NCBI RefSeq assembly: GCF_900101385.1
Contig: NZ_FMZB01000005.1
Span: forward strand, 186,001-250,000
Length of the DNA: 64,000 nucleotides
Direction of reading: 5' to 3'
Origin: Terribacillus halophilus
GTDB taxonomy: Bacteria; Bacillota; Bacilli; Bacillales; Amphibacillaceae
Shown here piece by piece: positions 17,671 through 25,329 of the stretch (positions are counted from its first letter, which is position 1; each line of letters opens with the position of its first letter). The position numbers and the translations under genes were made by a program. A model generated the notes under the pieces. It saw only the letters and a list, made by a program, of their open reading frames with translations. It ran no database searches and had not been told where the DNA came from.

Positions 17671-18144
17671 ATGACAGCTATTACACATATCGGCATGACA
17701 GTTTCCAATTTGGATGCTGCAATCAATTGGTATAAGGAAGCACTAGGCTTCCGAATAATTGCCGGCCCCTTTGATGTGAAAACAGAGGAAGGCGATATGA
17801 CACGCGATTTGCAAGGTAATCAAGTGAAGCATATCCGGAATGTCCATATGAGTGCGGCAAATCAAGTTGGTATTGAATTATTTGAGTTCATCGTTCCGGA
17901 AACCAAGGGAGAGACTGTAAAGAAACCGTGGGAACCAGGAGTATTCCACTTATGTGTTGTGGCAGAAGACGGTGATGTGCATGGACTGGCGAAAAAAATC
18001 GAAAAAACTGGCGGGAAAATCATCAGCCAAATATGGACGCTGGATGAAGAAAAAGCATATTTCCTTGTCTATTGTCAGGATCCGTTTGGAAACATCTTGG
18101 AAGTTTATTCACATAGTACAGAACAGATATATGCGAATCGTTAA
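17671..18144 (+). CDS. VOC-superfamily (glyoxalase/dioxygenase-like) protein
   Basis: A 157-residue protein with the vicinal-oxygen-chelate fold. The N-terminal repeat begins [20 protein letters not shown], a standard VOC opening with a metal-ligand histidine. The second repeat has [15 protein letters not shown] and ends [12 protein letters not shown] with the C-terminal acidic ligand. Such proteins isomerise, cleave or bind small molecules; the substrate is unknown. GGGAGGTAGAG precedes the ATG. It is divergent from the chemoreceptor gene. Confidence 0.88.
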   Translation: MTAITHIGMTVSNLDAAINWYKEALGFRIIAGPFDVKTEEGDMTRDLQGNQVKHIRNVHMSAANQVGIELFEFIVPETKGETVKKPWEPGVFHLCVVAEDGDVHGLAKKIEKTGGKIISQIWTLDEEKAYFLVYCQDPFGNILEVYSHSTEQIYANR

Positions 18145-18275
18145 GTCTTCCTTGGCAGTTTTGTAATGGGAAGAAGGTTATGCGGCAATGCCCATGTCTG
18201 GAAAAACAAGTCTGTTCGCTAGAACGTCTGCACTCTTTACTGGTTTGGGTCTATCTGACACTCATGCATGTCCCC

Positions 18276-18281
18276 TATAAT
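18276..18281 (+). promoter_or_regulatory. Candidate -10 element before the first amidase gene
   Basis: TATAAT at 18276-18281 with CTGACA 15 bases upstream (18255-18260). Spacing is short, so the -35 assignment is uncertain. A TGACAA-N10-TTGTCA inverted repeat follows at 18284-18305. Confidence 0.4.
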
Positions 18282-18321
18282 TGTGACAACATCTGATTAT
18301 TGTCAGCAAAGGAGGACATGC

Positions 18322-19137
18322 ATGCATAAGAAACGACATTTATTGATAGGAGTCTTGCTCTTTTTCGGCGTATTCATCCTGCTCTATCCTTCGACTGGTT
18401 TTGCTCAAAGCGGAACTGTAAATGTCGATACCACCTTGAATGTTCGTGCTGAGCCGTCAACCTCGTCTGCCGTCATCGGCAGTCTTTATCCAGGTGATAC
18501 TGTTGATCTGGAGGAGGTTGCAGGCAGCTGGGGCAAAATTACATATAAAGGACAGACAGGATATGTAAGCATGACTTACATACAAACCGAAACGGGCGCC
18601 CTGGAAGGAAAGACAATTGCGATTGATGCCGGGCATGGCGGCAAGGACAGCGGAGCCGTGGCAAATGGAGTGCTTGAGAAGAATGTTGTTTTGCCTATCG
18701 CGCAAAAAACAGAAGCAAAGCTCCAGGCACAAGGCGCTGATGTGATCATGACAAGATCCGCCGATACCTTCATTGAGCTTGAGGATCGTGCTGCCAAGGC
18801 GAATGCAGCTGGAGCCGATGTATTCGTCAGTATCCACGCGAATGCTTCCTCGGACACATCCGCAAACGGTACGGAGGTGTACTATTATCCTGGATCATCC
18901 AGCGGTCAATCACTGGCTTCCAGTGTTCAAGATAGTCTTGTGAACCAGCTTGGGTCACGTGATCGAGGCATCAAGAGTGCAGATTTCAATGTACTTCGAA
19001 ACACAAGCATGCCAGCGGTGCTTGCAGAAATCGGATTTGTCACGAATGCTGCTGAAGCAAAGAAGCTGAATTCGAGTGCATATCAAGACAAAGCGGCAAC
19101 GGGACTTGTGCAAGGAGTAAAAGAATATACGGAATAA
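18322..19137 (+). CDS. Secreted N-acetylmuramoyl-L-alanine amidase, one SH3b domain
   Basis: Cell wall hydrolase of 271 residues that cuts the amide between MurNAc and the stem peptide. A signal peptide (basic start, hydrophobic 7-22, cleavage near GFAQS) is followed by one bacterial SH3 domain (about 30-90; VDTTLNVRAEPS...) and an Amidase_3 domain. The zinc site is visible: H in IDAGHGGKDSGA, E in GVLEKNVVL, H in FVSIHANAS, and the catalytic E in VLAEIGFVTN. GGAGG lies 6 bases before ATG 18322. It is paralogous to the next gene. Confidence 0.93.
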   Translation: MHKKRHLLIGVLLFFGVFILLYPSTGFAQSGTVNVDTTLNVRAEPSTSSAVIGSLYPGDTVDLEEVAGSWGKITYKGQTGYVSMTYIQTETGALEGKTIAIDAGHGGKDSGAVANGVLEKNVVLPIAQKTEAKLQAQGADVIMTRSADTFIELEDRAAKANAAGADVFVSIHANASSDTSANGTEVYYYPGSSSGQSLASSVQDSLVNQLGSRDRGIKSADFNVLRNTSMPAVLAEIGFVTNAAEAKKLNSSAYQDKAATGLVQGVKEYTE

Positions 19138-19168
19138 TGTATTCCTTTACTCCCGAGGTGAGGCAATG

Positions 19169-19200
19169 AGGCAGTGAATCTAGTATTTGCTGCCTTTTTG
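19169..19200 (+). terminator. Rho-independent terminator
   Basis: AGGCAG...AAT pairs with ATT...CTGCCT and is followed by TTTTT. The stem is imperfect in the middle. Confidence 0.7.
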
Positions 19201-19261
19201 TTTCTAAAAACTTGTTCAAGTGGAGAGGGGAAAGGGCAGTATTCTCAAAGATTAGCGGAAT

Positions 19262-19278
19262 TGTTAATTAAATGTTAA
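19262..19278 (+). promoter_or_regulatory. WalR-type box upstream of the second amidase gene
   Basis: TGTTAATTAAATGTTAA consists of two TGTTAA hexamers separated by 5 bases, an exact fit to the WalR consensus TGTWAH-N5-TGTWAH. It ends 34 bases before a TATAAT -10 element (19313-19318), where an activator would bind. WalRK controls autolysin genes in Firmicutes. Confidence 0.6.
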
Positions 19279-19363
19279 GACTATTAGACTATTAATTAGC
19301 AACATATTCATCTATAATGGATGCGAATCTACAAAATTCTACAAAAAACGGAAGGGGAATCGT

Positions 19364-20452
19364 ATGCTAGAAAAACATCTGACGCATCGCTCACTGTTGG
19401 TCTTCCTTATTGCACTTATAGCAGTTGTTGCATTTTTACCAGCAACGAGCTATGCGGAAAGCGGAACAATCGATGTATCGACATCTCTCAATGTAAGGGC
19501 AGAGCCTGCCGATGATGCAGAAGTAATCGGCAAACTCCAAGGCGGGCAAGCTGTGGAAATCAAGAAAGTAAGTCATGACTGGGGTAAAATAGATTATTAT
19601 GGGCAAGAAGGATACATAAGTATGGTATTTGTCAGCGGCATCCCAGATACAGGAGCAGCAGAAGCTGACGTGGAACAGATTGCCCAGCCTGCCGATACAA
19701 CAGAAGGCTATGTCCAGGTCGCGACCTCGTTAAATGTGCGCTCGACTCCAGATATGTCAGCTGATGTGGTTGACAGTCTTTATAACGGCGATGCAGTGTC
19801 CATTCTTTCGATTGAAAACAACTGGGCGCGGATAGAACATAATGGCATAATTGGTTATGTGAGCATGGATTATATTACGACAACCGAGAGTCAAGCATCT
19901 TATAGTCTTTCACCGTTAAAGGGGAAAACAATTGTGATCGATGCAGGTCATGGCGGGAAGGATAGCGGAGCGATTGGAGATTACTTCTATGAAAAATCAG
20001 TCGTCCTATCCATTGCATTGAAAGCACAAGCACAGCTTGAGAACTTGGGAGCGAATGTGATCATGACACGTGATGATGACACATTCGTTGCGCTGGAAAC
20101 TAGGGCGGCTATGTCAAATGCGGCGAATGCTTCCATGTTCGTCAGTATCCACCTGAATGCTACTTCGGAAGAATTCGTCAACGGAACGGAAGTATACTAT
20201 TATCCTGATGGCGATACGAGTGTCAAGCTTGCTTCGACTGTACAAGAGAACCTGTCATCCCAGCTAGGGTCGGTAGACCGGGGAACGCAGGCTGCTGACT
20301 TCAGTGTCCTGCGCAACACCAATTCACCGGCAGTACTAGCCGAGATAGGTTATATCACCAATTCTGCTGAAGCAGCCAACTTGGCGACTGACAGTTATCA
20401 GGAACAAGCTGCCTCAGGAATCGTCAAAGGTCTTGAGAAATACTATCAATAA
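19364..20452 (+). CDS. Secreted N-acetylmuramoyl-L-alanine amidase, two SH3b domains
   Basis: A 362-residue peptidoglycan amidase. The signal peptide (about 1-30) ends ATSYAES. Two SH3b domains (about 33-90 and 118-175, each beginning with a TSLNVR motif) precede an Amidase_3 catalytic domain with the zinc and catalytic residues in IDAGHGGKDSGA, EKSVVL, FVSIHLNAT and VLAEIGYITN. GGAAGGGGAA precedes the ATG. The gene lies behind the first amidase gene but has its own promoter region with a WalR-type box. It looks like a tandem duplicate with an added SH3 repeat. Confidence 0.93.
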   Translation: MLEKHLTHRSLLVFLIALIAVVAFLPATSYAESGTIDVSTSLNVRAEPADDAEVIGKLQGGQAVEIKKVSHDWGKIDYYGQEGYISMVFVSGIPDTGAAEADVEQIAQPADTTEGYVQVATSLNVRSTPDMSADVVDSLYNGDAVSILSIENNWARIEHNGIIGYVSMDYITTTESQASYSLSPLKGKTIVIDAGHGGKDSGAIGDYFYEKSVVLSIALKAQAQLENLGANVIMTRDDDTFVALETRAAMSNAANASMFVSIHLNATSEEFVNGTEVYYYPDGDTSVKLASTVQENLSSQLGSVDRGTQAADFSVLRNTNSPAVLAEIGYITNSAEAANLATDSYQEQAASGIVKGLEKYYQ

Positions 20453-20462
20453 CACAATATGA

Positions 20463-20497
20463 AACGATGCGGAAGTTCACCGCATCGTTTTTTTATT
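20463..20497. terminator. Rho-independent terminator
   Basis: ACGATGCGG / CCGCATCGT stem with a 7-base loop and a T run, between the amidase gene and the converging 91-residue protein. Confidence 0.9.
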
Positions 20498-20768
20498 TTG
20501 TCCATTCGACATCTGCTACGTAATAGGAAGCATCGTCCATCAGCTCTTTGTACATTTCGATATAGATCTGATTGATCTCCTGACCATTTTTATCGATGAT
20601 GTTGCGCCAATCCTGTCGAATCAGCCCTTTATTGGCAGAAGAGGTCTTCTTGGAATAGAGTCGATGTGCATCCGGGATCATTTCCTTCACATAATCGGAA
20701 ATGCTCCGCTCCAGCATATGCCGGACAACTGCTTCCTTACCTGCAGTATATGCGTATCGAAATTGCAT
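20493..20768 (-). CDS. Uncharacterised 91-residue protein
   Basis: A soluble, charged, mostly helical protein beginning MQFRYAYTAGKEAVVRHMLE and ending YYVADVEWTK. AGGAGGACG lies upstream of ATG 20768. No family recognised. It converges with the amidase gene and shares its terminator. Confidence 0.65.
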   Translation of the reverse strand: MQFRYAYTAGKEAVVRHMLERSISDYVKEMIPDAHRLYSKKTSSANKGLIRQDWRNIIDKNGQEINQIYIEMYKELMDDASYYVADVEWTK

Positions 20769-21023
20769 CTTGGTGTTCGTCCTCCTACTATCACGCTATC
20801 GATTAGAACGTTTGTTCTCATTTATTATAAAGGAATAAAGGCGGGTTGACTAGTGTGAATCGGCAAAATAAACCTCGCTTATTTGTGACAATTTATTGAA
20901 CAGTAGAATCAGAAAATCAACAAAAATGAAAGCGCAGCCTTTTCATCAATATTGGGTATGTAGTAAAATCAGTTTGTAAGGAAAGTAAAGAAAGTAAGGA
21001 AAACTTGAAAGAAGGGCGAAATC

Positions 21024-21242
21024 ATGGAATTAGCAAAGCTTAGTTCAAAAGGGCAGATCACCGTTCCGAAACATATTCGGGATGTACTGGACGTCAAGGA
21101 AGGGGAGCATGTCGCATTCGTCGAGGAAGGCGGAATCGTGTTCATGGCGAAGGCGGATCTTGATTCGATCCATGATCTGCAGGAAATACTAAGTGATAGT
21201 AAGTTCAAAGAAGTCGTCCGGAAAGCAAAACAATTGAAATAG
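21024..21242 (+). CDS. AbrB/MazE/SpoVT-family DNA-binding protein
   Basis: A 72-residue protein with the swapped-hairpin AbrB domain at about 1-45 (LAKLSSKGQITVPKHIRDVL, then VKEGEHVAFVEEGGIVFM). The C-terminal tail is helical and charged. GAAAGAAGGG precedes the ATG. It lies 11 bases before the khtT-like gene and is probably in the same operon, so it may regulate the antiporter. It could also be a lone antitoxin-type protein, but no toxin gene is adjacent. Confidence 0.85.
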   Translation: MELAKLSSKGQITVPKHIRDVLDVKEGEHVAFVEEGGIVFMAKADLDSIHDLQEILSDSKFKEVVRKAKQLK

Positions 21243-21253
21243 GAGGCATCACT

Positions 21254-21751
21254 ATGAATATCCGAGAATCAGATCTACCGGGAATCGGCAGAAAGTTCGA
21301 ACTTATGACGGAAAATGATGATAAAGTTGTCGTAATCATCCACGATGATGGTCGTCGGGAAGTTTATCATTACGATGATGAGGATTTGGATGAGAGCATC
21401 TCTGGTGTCACATTCACCGATTCCGAGGCAAGACAGCTCGCTTCCATTATCGGCGGAATGACGTATAAGCCAAAAGCAGTGGAAACAATCGAAGTCGCTT
21501 TCGATGACCTTGTGATTGAATGGTATAAGCTTGGCCCGAGTGCGCCGATTATCGGAAAGAGCATTGGCGAAATCGGTATCCGTCAGAACTATAATATCAA
21601 CATCATCGGGATCATTCGTAAAGATCATTCCAAACAGTTGAATCCTGGTGTCGATTCGATATTCAAAAGTGGTGACACAATCGTCATTTCCGGTGAGCGT
21701 GCAGATATAAAACGCGCCAACAGTGAATTATTTTTGAAAGAAAGGGGATAG
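21254..21751 (+). CDS. khtT: KhtT-like TrkA-C regulatory subunit of cation/H+ antiporter
   Basis: A 165-residue cytoplasmic protein. The C-terminal RCK_C/TrkA-C domain (about 75-160; APIIGKSIGEIGIRQNYNINIIGIIR and SGDTIVISGERADIKRAN) is the ligand-binding regulatory fold seen in KhtT and AmhM. AGGAGGCATC precedes the ATG. It starts 11 bases after the AbrB-like gene and ends 3 bases before the antiporter gene, matching the KhtTU two-gene arrangement. In relatives this subunit gates the transporter in response to nucleotides and pH. Confidence 0.9.
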   Translation: MNIRESDLPGIGRKFELMTENDDKVVVIIHDDGRREVYHYDDEDLDESISGVTFTDSEARQLASIIGGMTYKPKAVETIEVAFDDLVIEWYKLGPSAPIIGKSIGEIGIRQNYNINIIGIIRKDHSKQLNPGVDSIFKSGDTIVISGERADIKRANSELFLKERG

Positions 21752-21754
21752 GGT

Positions 21755-22972
21755 ATGGACCATTTAGTTTTTGAAGTAGGGACTGCGCTTGTCCTGATTG
21801 CAATCGCAGCCATTCTTGCCAACAAGTTAAACTTCTCCATCATCCCGTTTCTCATTATCATCGGGATGTTGGTCGGACCGCATGCACCTAGTTTTGGCAT
21901 CATTAATCTCCAGTTTGTCCACAGTGAAGATATCATTGCCTTCCTGGGACGGATTGGTGTCTTGTTCCTGCTGTTTTATCTGGGTCTCGAATTCTCCATC
22001 GGGAAACTCATTAAATCAGGTAAGAACATTGTTGTAGGCGGCAGTATCTATATCGGAATCAACTTTGGACTCGGCTTCCTGTATCCGTTTGTACTAGGTT
22101 TTCCGATCAAGGAAACATTGATCATTGCCGGTATCATTACAATCAGTTCCAGTGCGATTGTTGCTAAGGTCCTCGTCGACCTGCGTCGTACCGGTAATAC
22201 AGAAACAGAACTGATTCTAGGTATCATTATGTTTGAGGACATTTTCCTCGCAGTTTATCTATCCACTGTATCAGGTTTGGTTTTGGGAGATGCCAATTCC
22301 TTTGGCGGAATGATCCTTTCCATTCTGATTGCATTAGGTTATATGCTGTTGTTCTTCGTCATCGCACGGAAAGCAGCACCTCTTTTAAGCAAGCTTCTGC
22401 GTATCTCCTCTAATGAGATATTTATCATCGTCATTTTCGCATCATTATTCTTTATTGCCGGTTTCTCGGAAACCATTCACGTTGCCGAAGCAATCGGTGC
22501 CCTCTTATTAGGACTAGTATTCTCTGAGACCGATCAAGGCGAACGCATCGAGCATATGGTCGTGCCATTCCGCGATTTCTTCGGAGCCATTTTCTTCTTC
22601 AGCTTCGGGCTGAGCATCGATCCGACGACACTCGGTGATGCCGTATGGCTTGCACTTGGAGCAGTTGCCATCACGATCATCGGTAACTTCGTCTCTGGTA
22701 TGATTGCAGGCCGGCGGGCAGGTCTGTCGCATAAAGCATCGACAAACATCGGTCTGACAATCGTCTCCCGGGGAGAGTTCTCCATCATCATGGCCAACCT
22801 GGGAATGGCTGGGGGACTGATGGGCGTGCTGCAGCCGTTCTCGGCCTTGTACGTGCTCATCCTTGCCATCCTTGGACCATTGATGACCAAGGAATCCAAA
22901 CATATCTTCCATTTCCTCAATAAGATATTCAAATGGCAGGAAGTCAAGCCGAAAAAAGTCCGTCAATCCTGA
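21755..22972 (+). CDS. khtU: KhtU-like CPA2 cation/H+ antiporter
   Basis: A 405-residue integral membrane protein with about 12 helices, exchanging K+ (or ammonium) for protons. CPA2 features: a long hydrophobic N-terminus, GIFLLFYLGLEFS-like segment (GVLFLLFYLGLEFSIGKL), GAIFFFSFGLSIDP, and the late SRGEFSIIMANLG motif. Length agrees with KhtU/AmhT. Co-transcribed with khtT. Confidence 0.92.
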   Translation: MDHLVFEVGTALVLIAIAAILANKLNFSIIPFLIIIGMLVGPHAPSFGIINLQFVHSEDIIAFLGRIGVLFLLFYLGLEFSIGKLIKSGKNIVVGGSIYIGINFGLGFLYPFVLGFPIKETLIIAGIITISSSAIVAKVLVDLRRTGNTETELILGIIMFEDIFLAVYLSTVSGLVLGDANSFGGMILSILIALGYMLLFFVIARKAAPLLSKLLRISSNEIFIIVIFASLFFIAGFSETIHVAEAIGALLLGLVFSETDQGERIEHMVVPFRDFFGAIFFFSFGLSIDPTTLGDAVWLALGAVAITIIGNFVSGMIAGRRAGLSHKASTNIGLTIVSRGEFSIIMANLGMAGGLMGVLQPFSALYVLILAILGPLMTKESKHIFHFLNKIFKWQEVKPKKVRQS

Positions 22973-22977
22973 CTATC

Positions 22978-23012
22978 AAGGAAGGTGCACAAATCGTGTA
23001 CCTTCCTTTTGT
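22978..23012 (+). terminator. Rho-independent terminator after khtU
   Basis: AAGGAAGGTGCAC pairs with GTGTACCTTCCTTTT across a 5-base loop. Confidence 0.88.
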
Positions 23013-23040
23013 CATGCCAATAAATTTACAAGTAAATAGC

Positions 23041-23070
23041 TTGCGACATGACCTGTGTGGCAGGTAACAT
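23041..23070 (+). promoter_or_regulatory. Candidate promoter with internal inverted repeat before moxR
   Basis: TTGCGA (23041-23046) and TAACAT (23065-23070) are 18 bases apart. An inverted repeat ACCTG-N5-CAGGT (23051-23065) sits in the spacer and could be an operator. Confidence 0.35.
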
Positions 23071-23126
23071 AAAAGGAACACTTGTCCAAAATTTTCTGTC
23101 GAATCCATTTTGAAGGGAATGCTTGT

Positions 23127-24095
23127 ATGACAAAACTATCAATCTATCATCCTGCGGTATCGCGGATCATAGAGAATATCAATAAAGTGATCATCGGCAA
23201 AGAAGAGCCGGTAGTACTTAGCTTGACAGCACTGCTGGCAGGGGGGCATGTCCTATTGGAGGATGTTCCCGGTGTCGGGAAGACGATGCTAGTCCGTTCC
23301 CTAGCCCGTTCTGTCGATTGTGATTTCAAGCGTATCCAGTTCACTCCAGATCTCTTGCCGTCGGATGTGACGGGTGTTTCGATATATAATCCGAAAACGC
23401 TTGAATTCGAATTCCGTCCTGGGCCGATTTTAGGGAATATCGTACTTGCCGATGAGATCAATCGGACATCTCCGAAGACGCAGTCTGCAATGCTTGAGGC
23501 AATGGAGGAGAAGAATATCACAGTGGAAGGTAATGCTCTGCCGCTGGCTGATCCGTTCTTTGTCATGGCGACCCAGAATCCAGTCGACTATGAAGGTACT
23601 TATCCGCTGCCGGAAGCCCAATTGGATCGCTTCCTCCTAAAAATCCGGATGGGCTATCCGAATGCCCAAGAAGAAATGCAGATGCTGGATGCAGTCACAG
23701 CCAAGCACCCAATCGGCAGTGTTGAACCTGTCATGACAAAATCAGACTTATTAAGCATGCAAGAAGCGGTGGCAAATGTATATGTCGATCCGCAAATACA
23801 GCAGTATATTGTGGATTTAGCGCAAATATCGCGCAAACATCCTGATGTTTATTTAGGACTGAGTCCCCGCGGTTCCATCGCCATGATGCGGGCTGCCAAG
23901 GCGTATGCATTCATCCATGGCCGCGATTATTGCATACCGGATGATGTGCAGATATTGGCGCCATTTGTGCTAGGACATCGGATTCTGTTGCGTTCAGAGG
24001 CACGTTATGATGGTTTGACGCCAGAACGGCTTGTCCAGCGGCTGCTCGAAACAGTGGAGGTACCAGTAGAGAAGGAATCTGTACATGAAAGATAA
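23127..24095 (+). CDS. yeaC: MoxR-family AAA+ ATPase (YeaC-like)
   Basis: A 322-residue chaperone-like ATPase. Walker A is in LEDVPGVGKTML, Walker B in VLADEINRTSPKTQ, sensor 1 in MATQNP, and the arginine-rich region in GLSPRGSIAMMRAAK. MoxR ATPases act with DUF58 and transglutaminase-like proteins encoded beside them, presumably in protein maturation or envelope function. Start 23127 is supported by GAAGGGAATGC upstream. It overlaps the DUF58 gene by 11 bases. Order matches B. subtilis yeaC-yeaD-yebA-guaA. Confidence 0.93.
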   Translation: MTKLSIYHPAVSRIIENINKVIIGKEEPVVLSLTALLAGGHVLLEDVPGVGKTMLVRSLARSVDCDFKRIQFTPDLLPSDVTGVSIYNPKTLEFEFRPGPILGNIVLADEINRTSPKTQSAMLEAMEEKNITVEGNALPLADPFFVMATQNPVDYEGTYPLPEAQLDRFLLKIRMGYPNAQEEMQMLDAVTAKHPIGSVEPVMTKSDLLSMQEAVANVYVDPQIQQYIVDLAQISRKHPDVYLGLSPRGSIAMMRAAKAYAFIHGRDYCIPDDVQILAPFVLGHRILLRSEARYDGLTPERLVQRLLETVEVPVEKESVHER

Positions 24096-25329
24096 GCTGC
24101 GCTTTGCTTTCAAGCTTGTGAGCATTTTTTTGCTGGCTATCATCCTGTTTTGCTACAGCATGTTTCAAGGTGGTTTTGTCAGTTGGTTCTTGTTTTACGC
24201 TTATGTACCAATTTTGTTCTATGTGCTGCTTGTATTGGCATATCCCCTTGGCAAGTGGAAAGTGGAAAGAACACTCTCGAAGTCATCTATCAAAAGCGGC
24301 GGAGAAGTGACTGTCGATATCACGCTGACCCGGGGTTTTCCGTTTCCGCTAGTGTATTTGCAGATGGAAGATTTATTTGATAAGACGTTGTTGAAAATGA
24401 GCAGATCGGACGGAACATTCCAGCCTGCCGAGTCGAGACGAATAAAGCAGCGTATCCTGTTTCCTTGGTTCCGCAGGCATCTGCATATCCAATATGTTCT
24501 GGACAGGCTACCTCGCGGAGAGCACAGCTTCTATCAAATTCGCCTTCGTACTGGCGATCCATTCCAGCTCGTTGAAAAAGAAGCGGTGTTCGATAACAGG
24601 CAGCAGCTGCATGTCTATCCAGCTGAAAGGGAGATAATGGTCGGCAATCCGAATAGTGTGTTTGAAGAAGGGGCTGCGATTGCTTATGCTCCGCGATCGA
24701 AGCAGACTAGTGTCGTTTCTGGAATCCGTGAGTACACGCCGGGTGATCGATTCAGCTGGATTGACTGGAAAGCATCAGCAAGAAAGCAGGGTATGATGAC
24801 GAAGGAATTCGAGCAGGAAAAAAGTGCGGATGTGCTTGTTGTATTGGACAGAAGAGTGGCTCAGCTGGCAGATGATCTGTTTGAATATGCAATTATCATT
24901 GCCTTTTCTGTCTATCGGAAGCTGAAAAAGAGAAATGAGCAAGTCGGCTTCATGAGTCTCGGCCAAACCGCCAAATGGCTGCCTGCATCAATGGGCAGTG
25001 CCCAGCTTCTGCGGGTCCAGCAGTATTTGACTACCGTACGTCAAGAGGTGGACCCGCCGCGTCTTGAAGCATTGGCAGCGGAGCTGTCCCGGCAGCCGAA
25101 GGGGGCGACTGTGTATTATGTGACAACCGGCTTGGATGGCGGGGATCTGTCATTGATGCGCAAGTTAAGACAAAACGGCTATGTATTGACTGTGTTATAC
25201 ATCTGCCATGATGCGGAACTTGGTACAAAGGAGAAGAACCTTTTGCAAGGAGTCCGCCAGCTTGGGCATCAGCTGGATATCTACCCGATACAAAAGACTG
25301 CCCGAACGGAGGTGCAGCGAAATGCGTAA
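24085..25329 (+). CDS. yeaD: DUF58 membrane-anchored protein (YeaD-like)
   Basis: A 414-residue protein. Two membrane helices (about 10-55) are followed by a cytoplasmic region with the DUF58 signature GIREYTPGDRFSWIDWKASAR at about 212-232 and a vWA-like fold (ADVLVVLDRR). DUF58 proteins accompany MoxR ATPases and are thought to be their partners. Translationally coupled at both ends: 11-base overlap with moxR and 8-base overlap with the transglutaminase gene. Confidence 0.92.
   Translation: MKDKLRFAFKLVSIFLLAIILFCYSMFQGGFVSWFLFYAYVPILFYVLLVLAYPLGKWKVERTLSKSSIKSGGEVTVDITLTRGFPFPLVYLQMEDLFDKTLLKMSRSDGTFQPAESRRIKQRILFPWFRRHLHIQYVLDRLPRGEHSFYQIRLRTGDPFQLVEKEAVFDNRQQLHVYPAEREIMVGNPNSVFEEGAAIAYAPRSKQTSVVSGIREYTPGDRFSWIDWKASARKQGMMTKEFEQEKSADVLVVLDRRVAQLADDLFEYAIIIAFSVYRKLKKRNEQVGFMSLGQTAKWLPASMGSAQLLRVQQYLTTVRQEVDPPRLEALAAELSRQPKGATVYYVTTGLDGGDLSLMRKLRQNGYVLTVLYICHDAELGTKEKNLLQGVRQLGHQLDIYPIQKTARTEVQRNA

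Noticed and set aside
18457-18857. Reverse-strand frames inside the amidase gene
   Set aside because: No ribosome site and the forward frame encodes a complete amidase domain.
23088-23102. CodY-like motif (AATTTTCTGTCGAAT) before moxR
   Set aside because: At least four of fifteen positions disagree with the CodY consensus; expected by chance in this composition.
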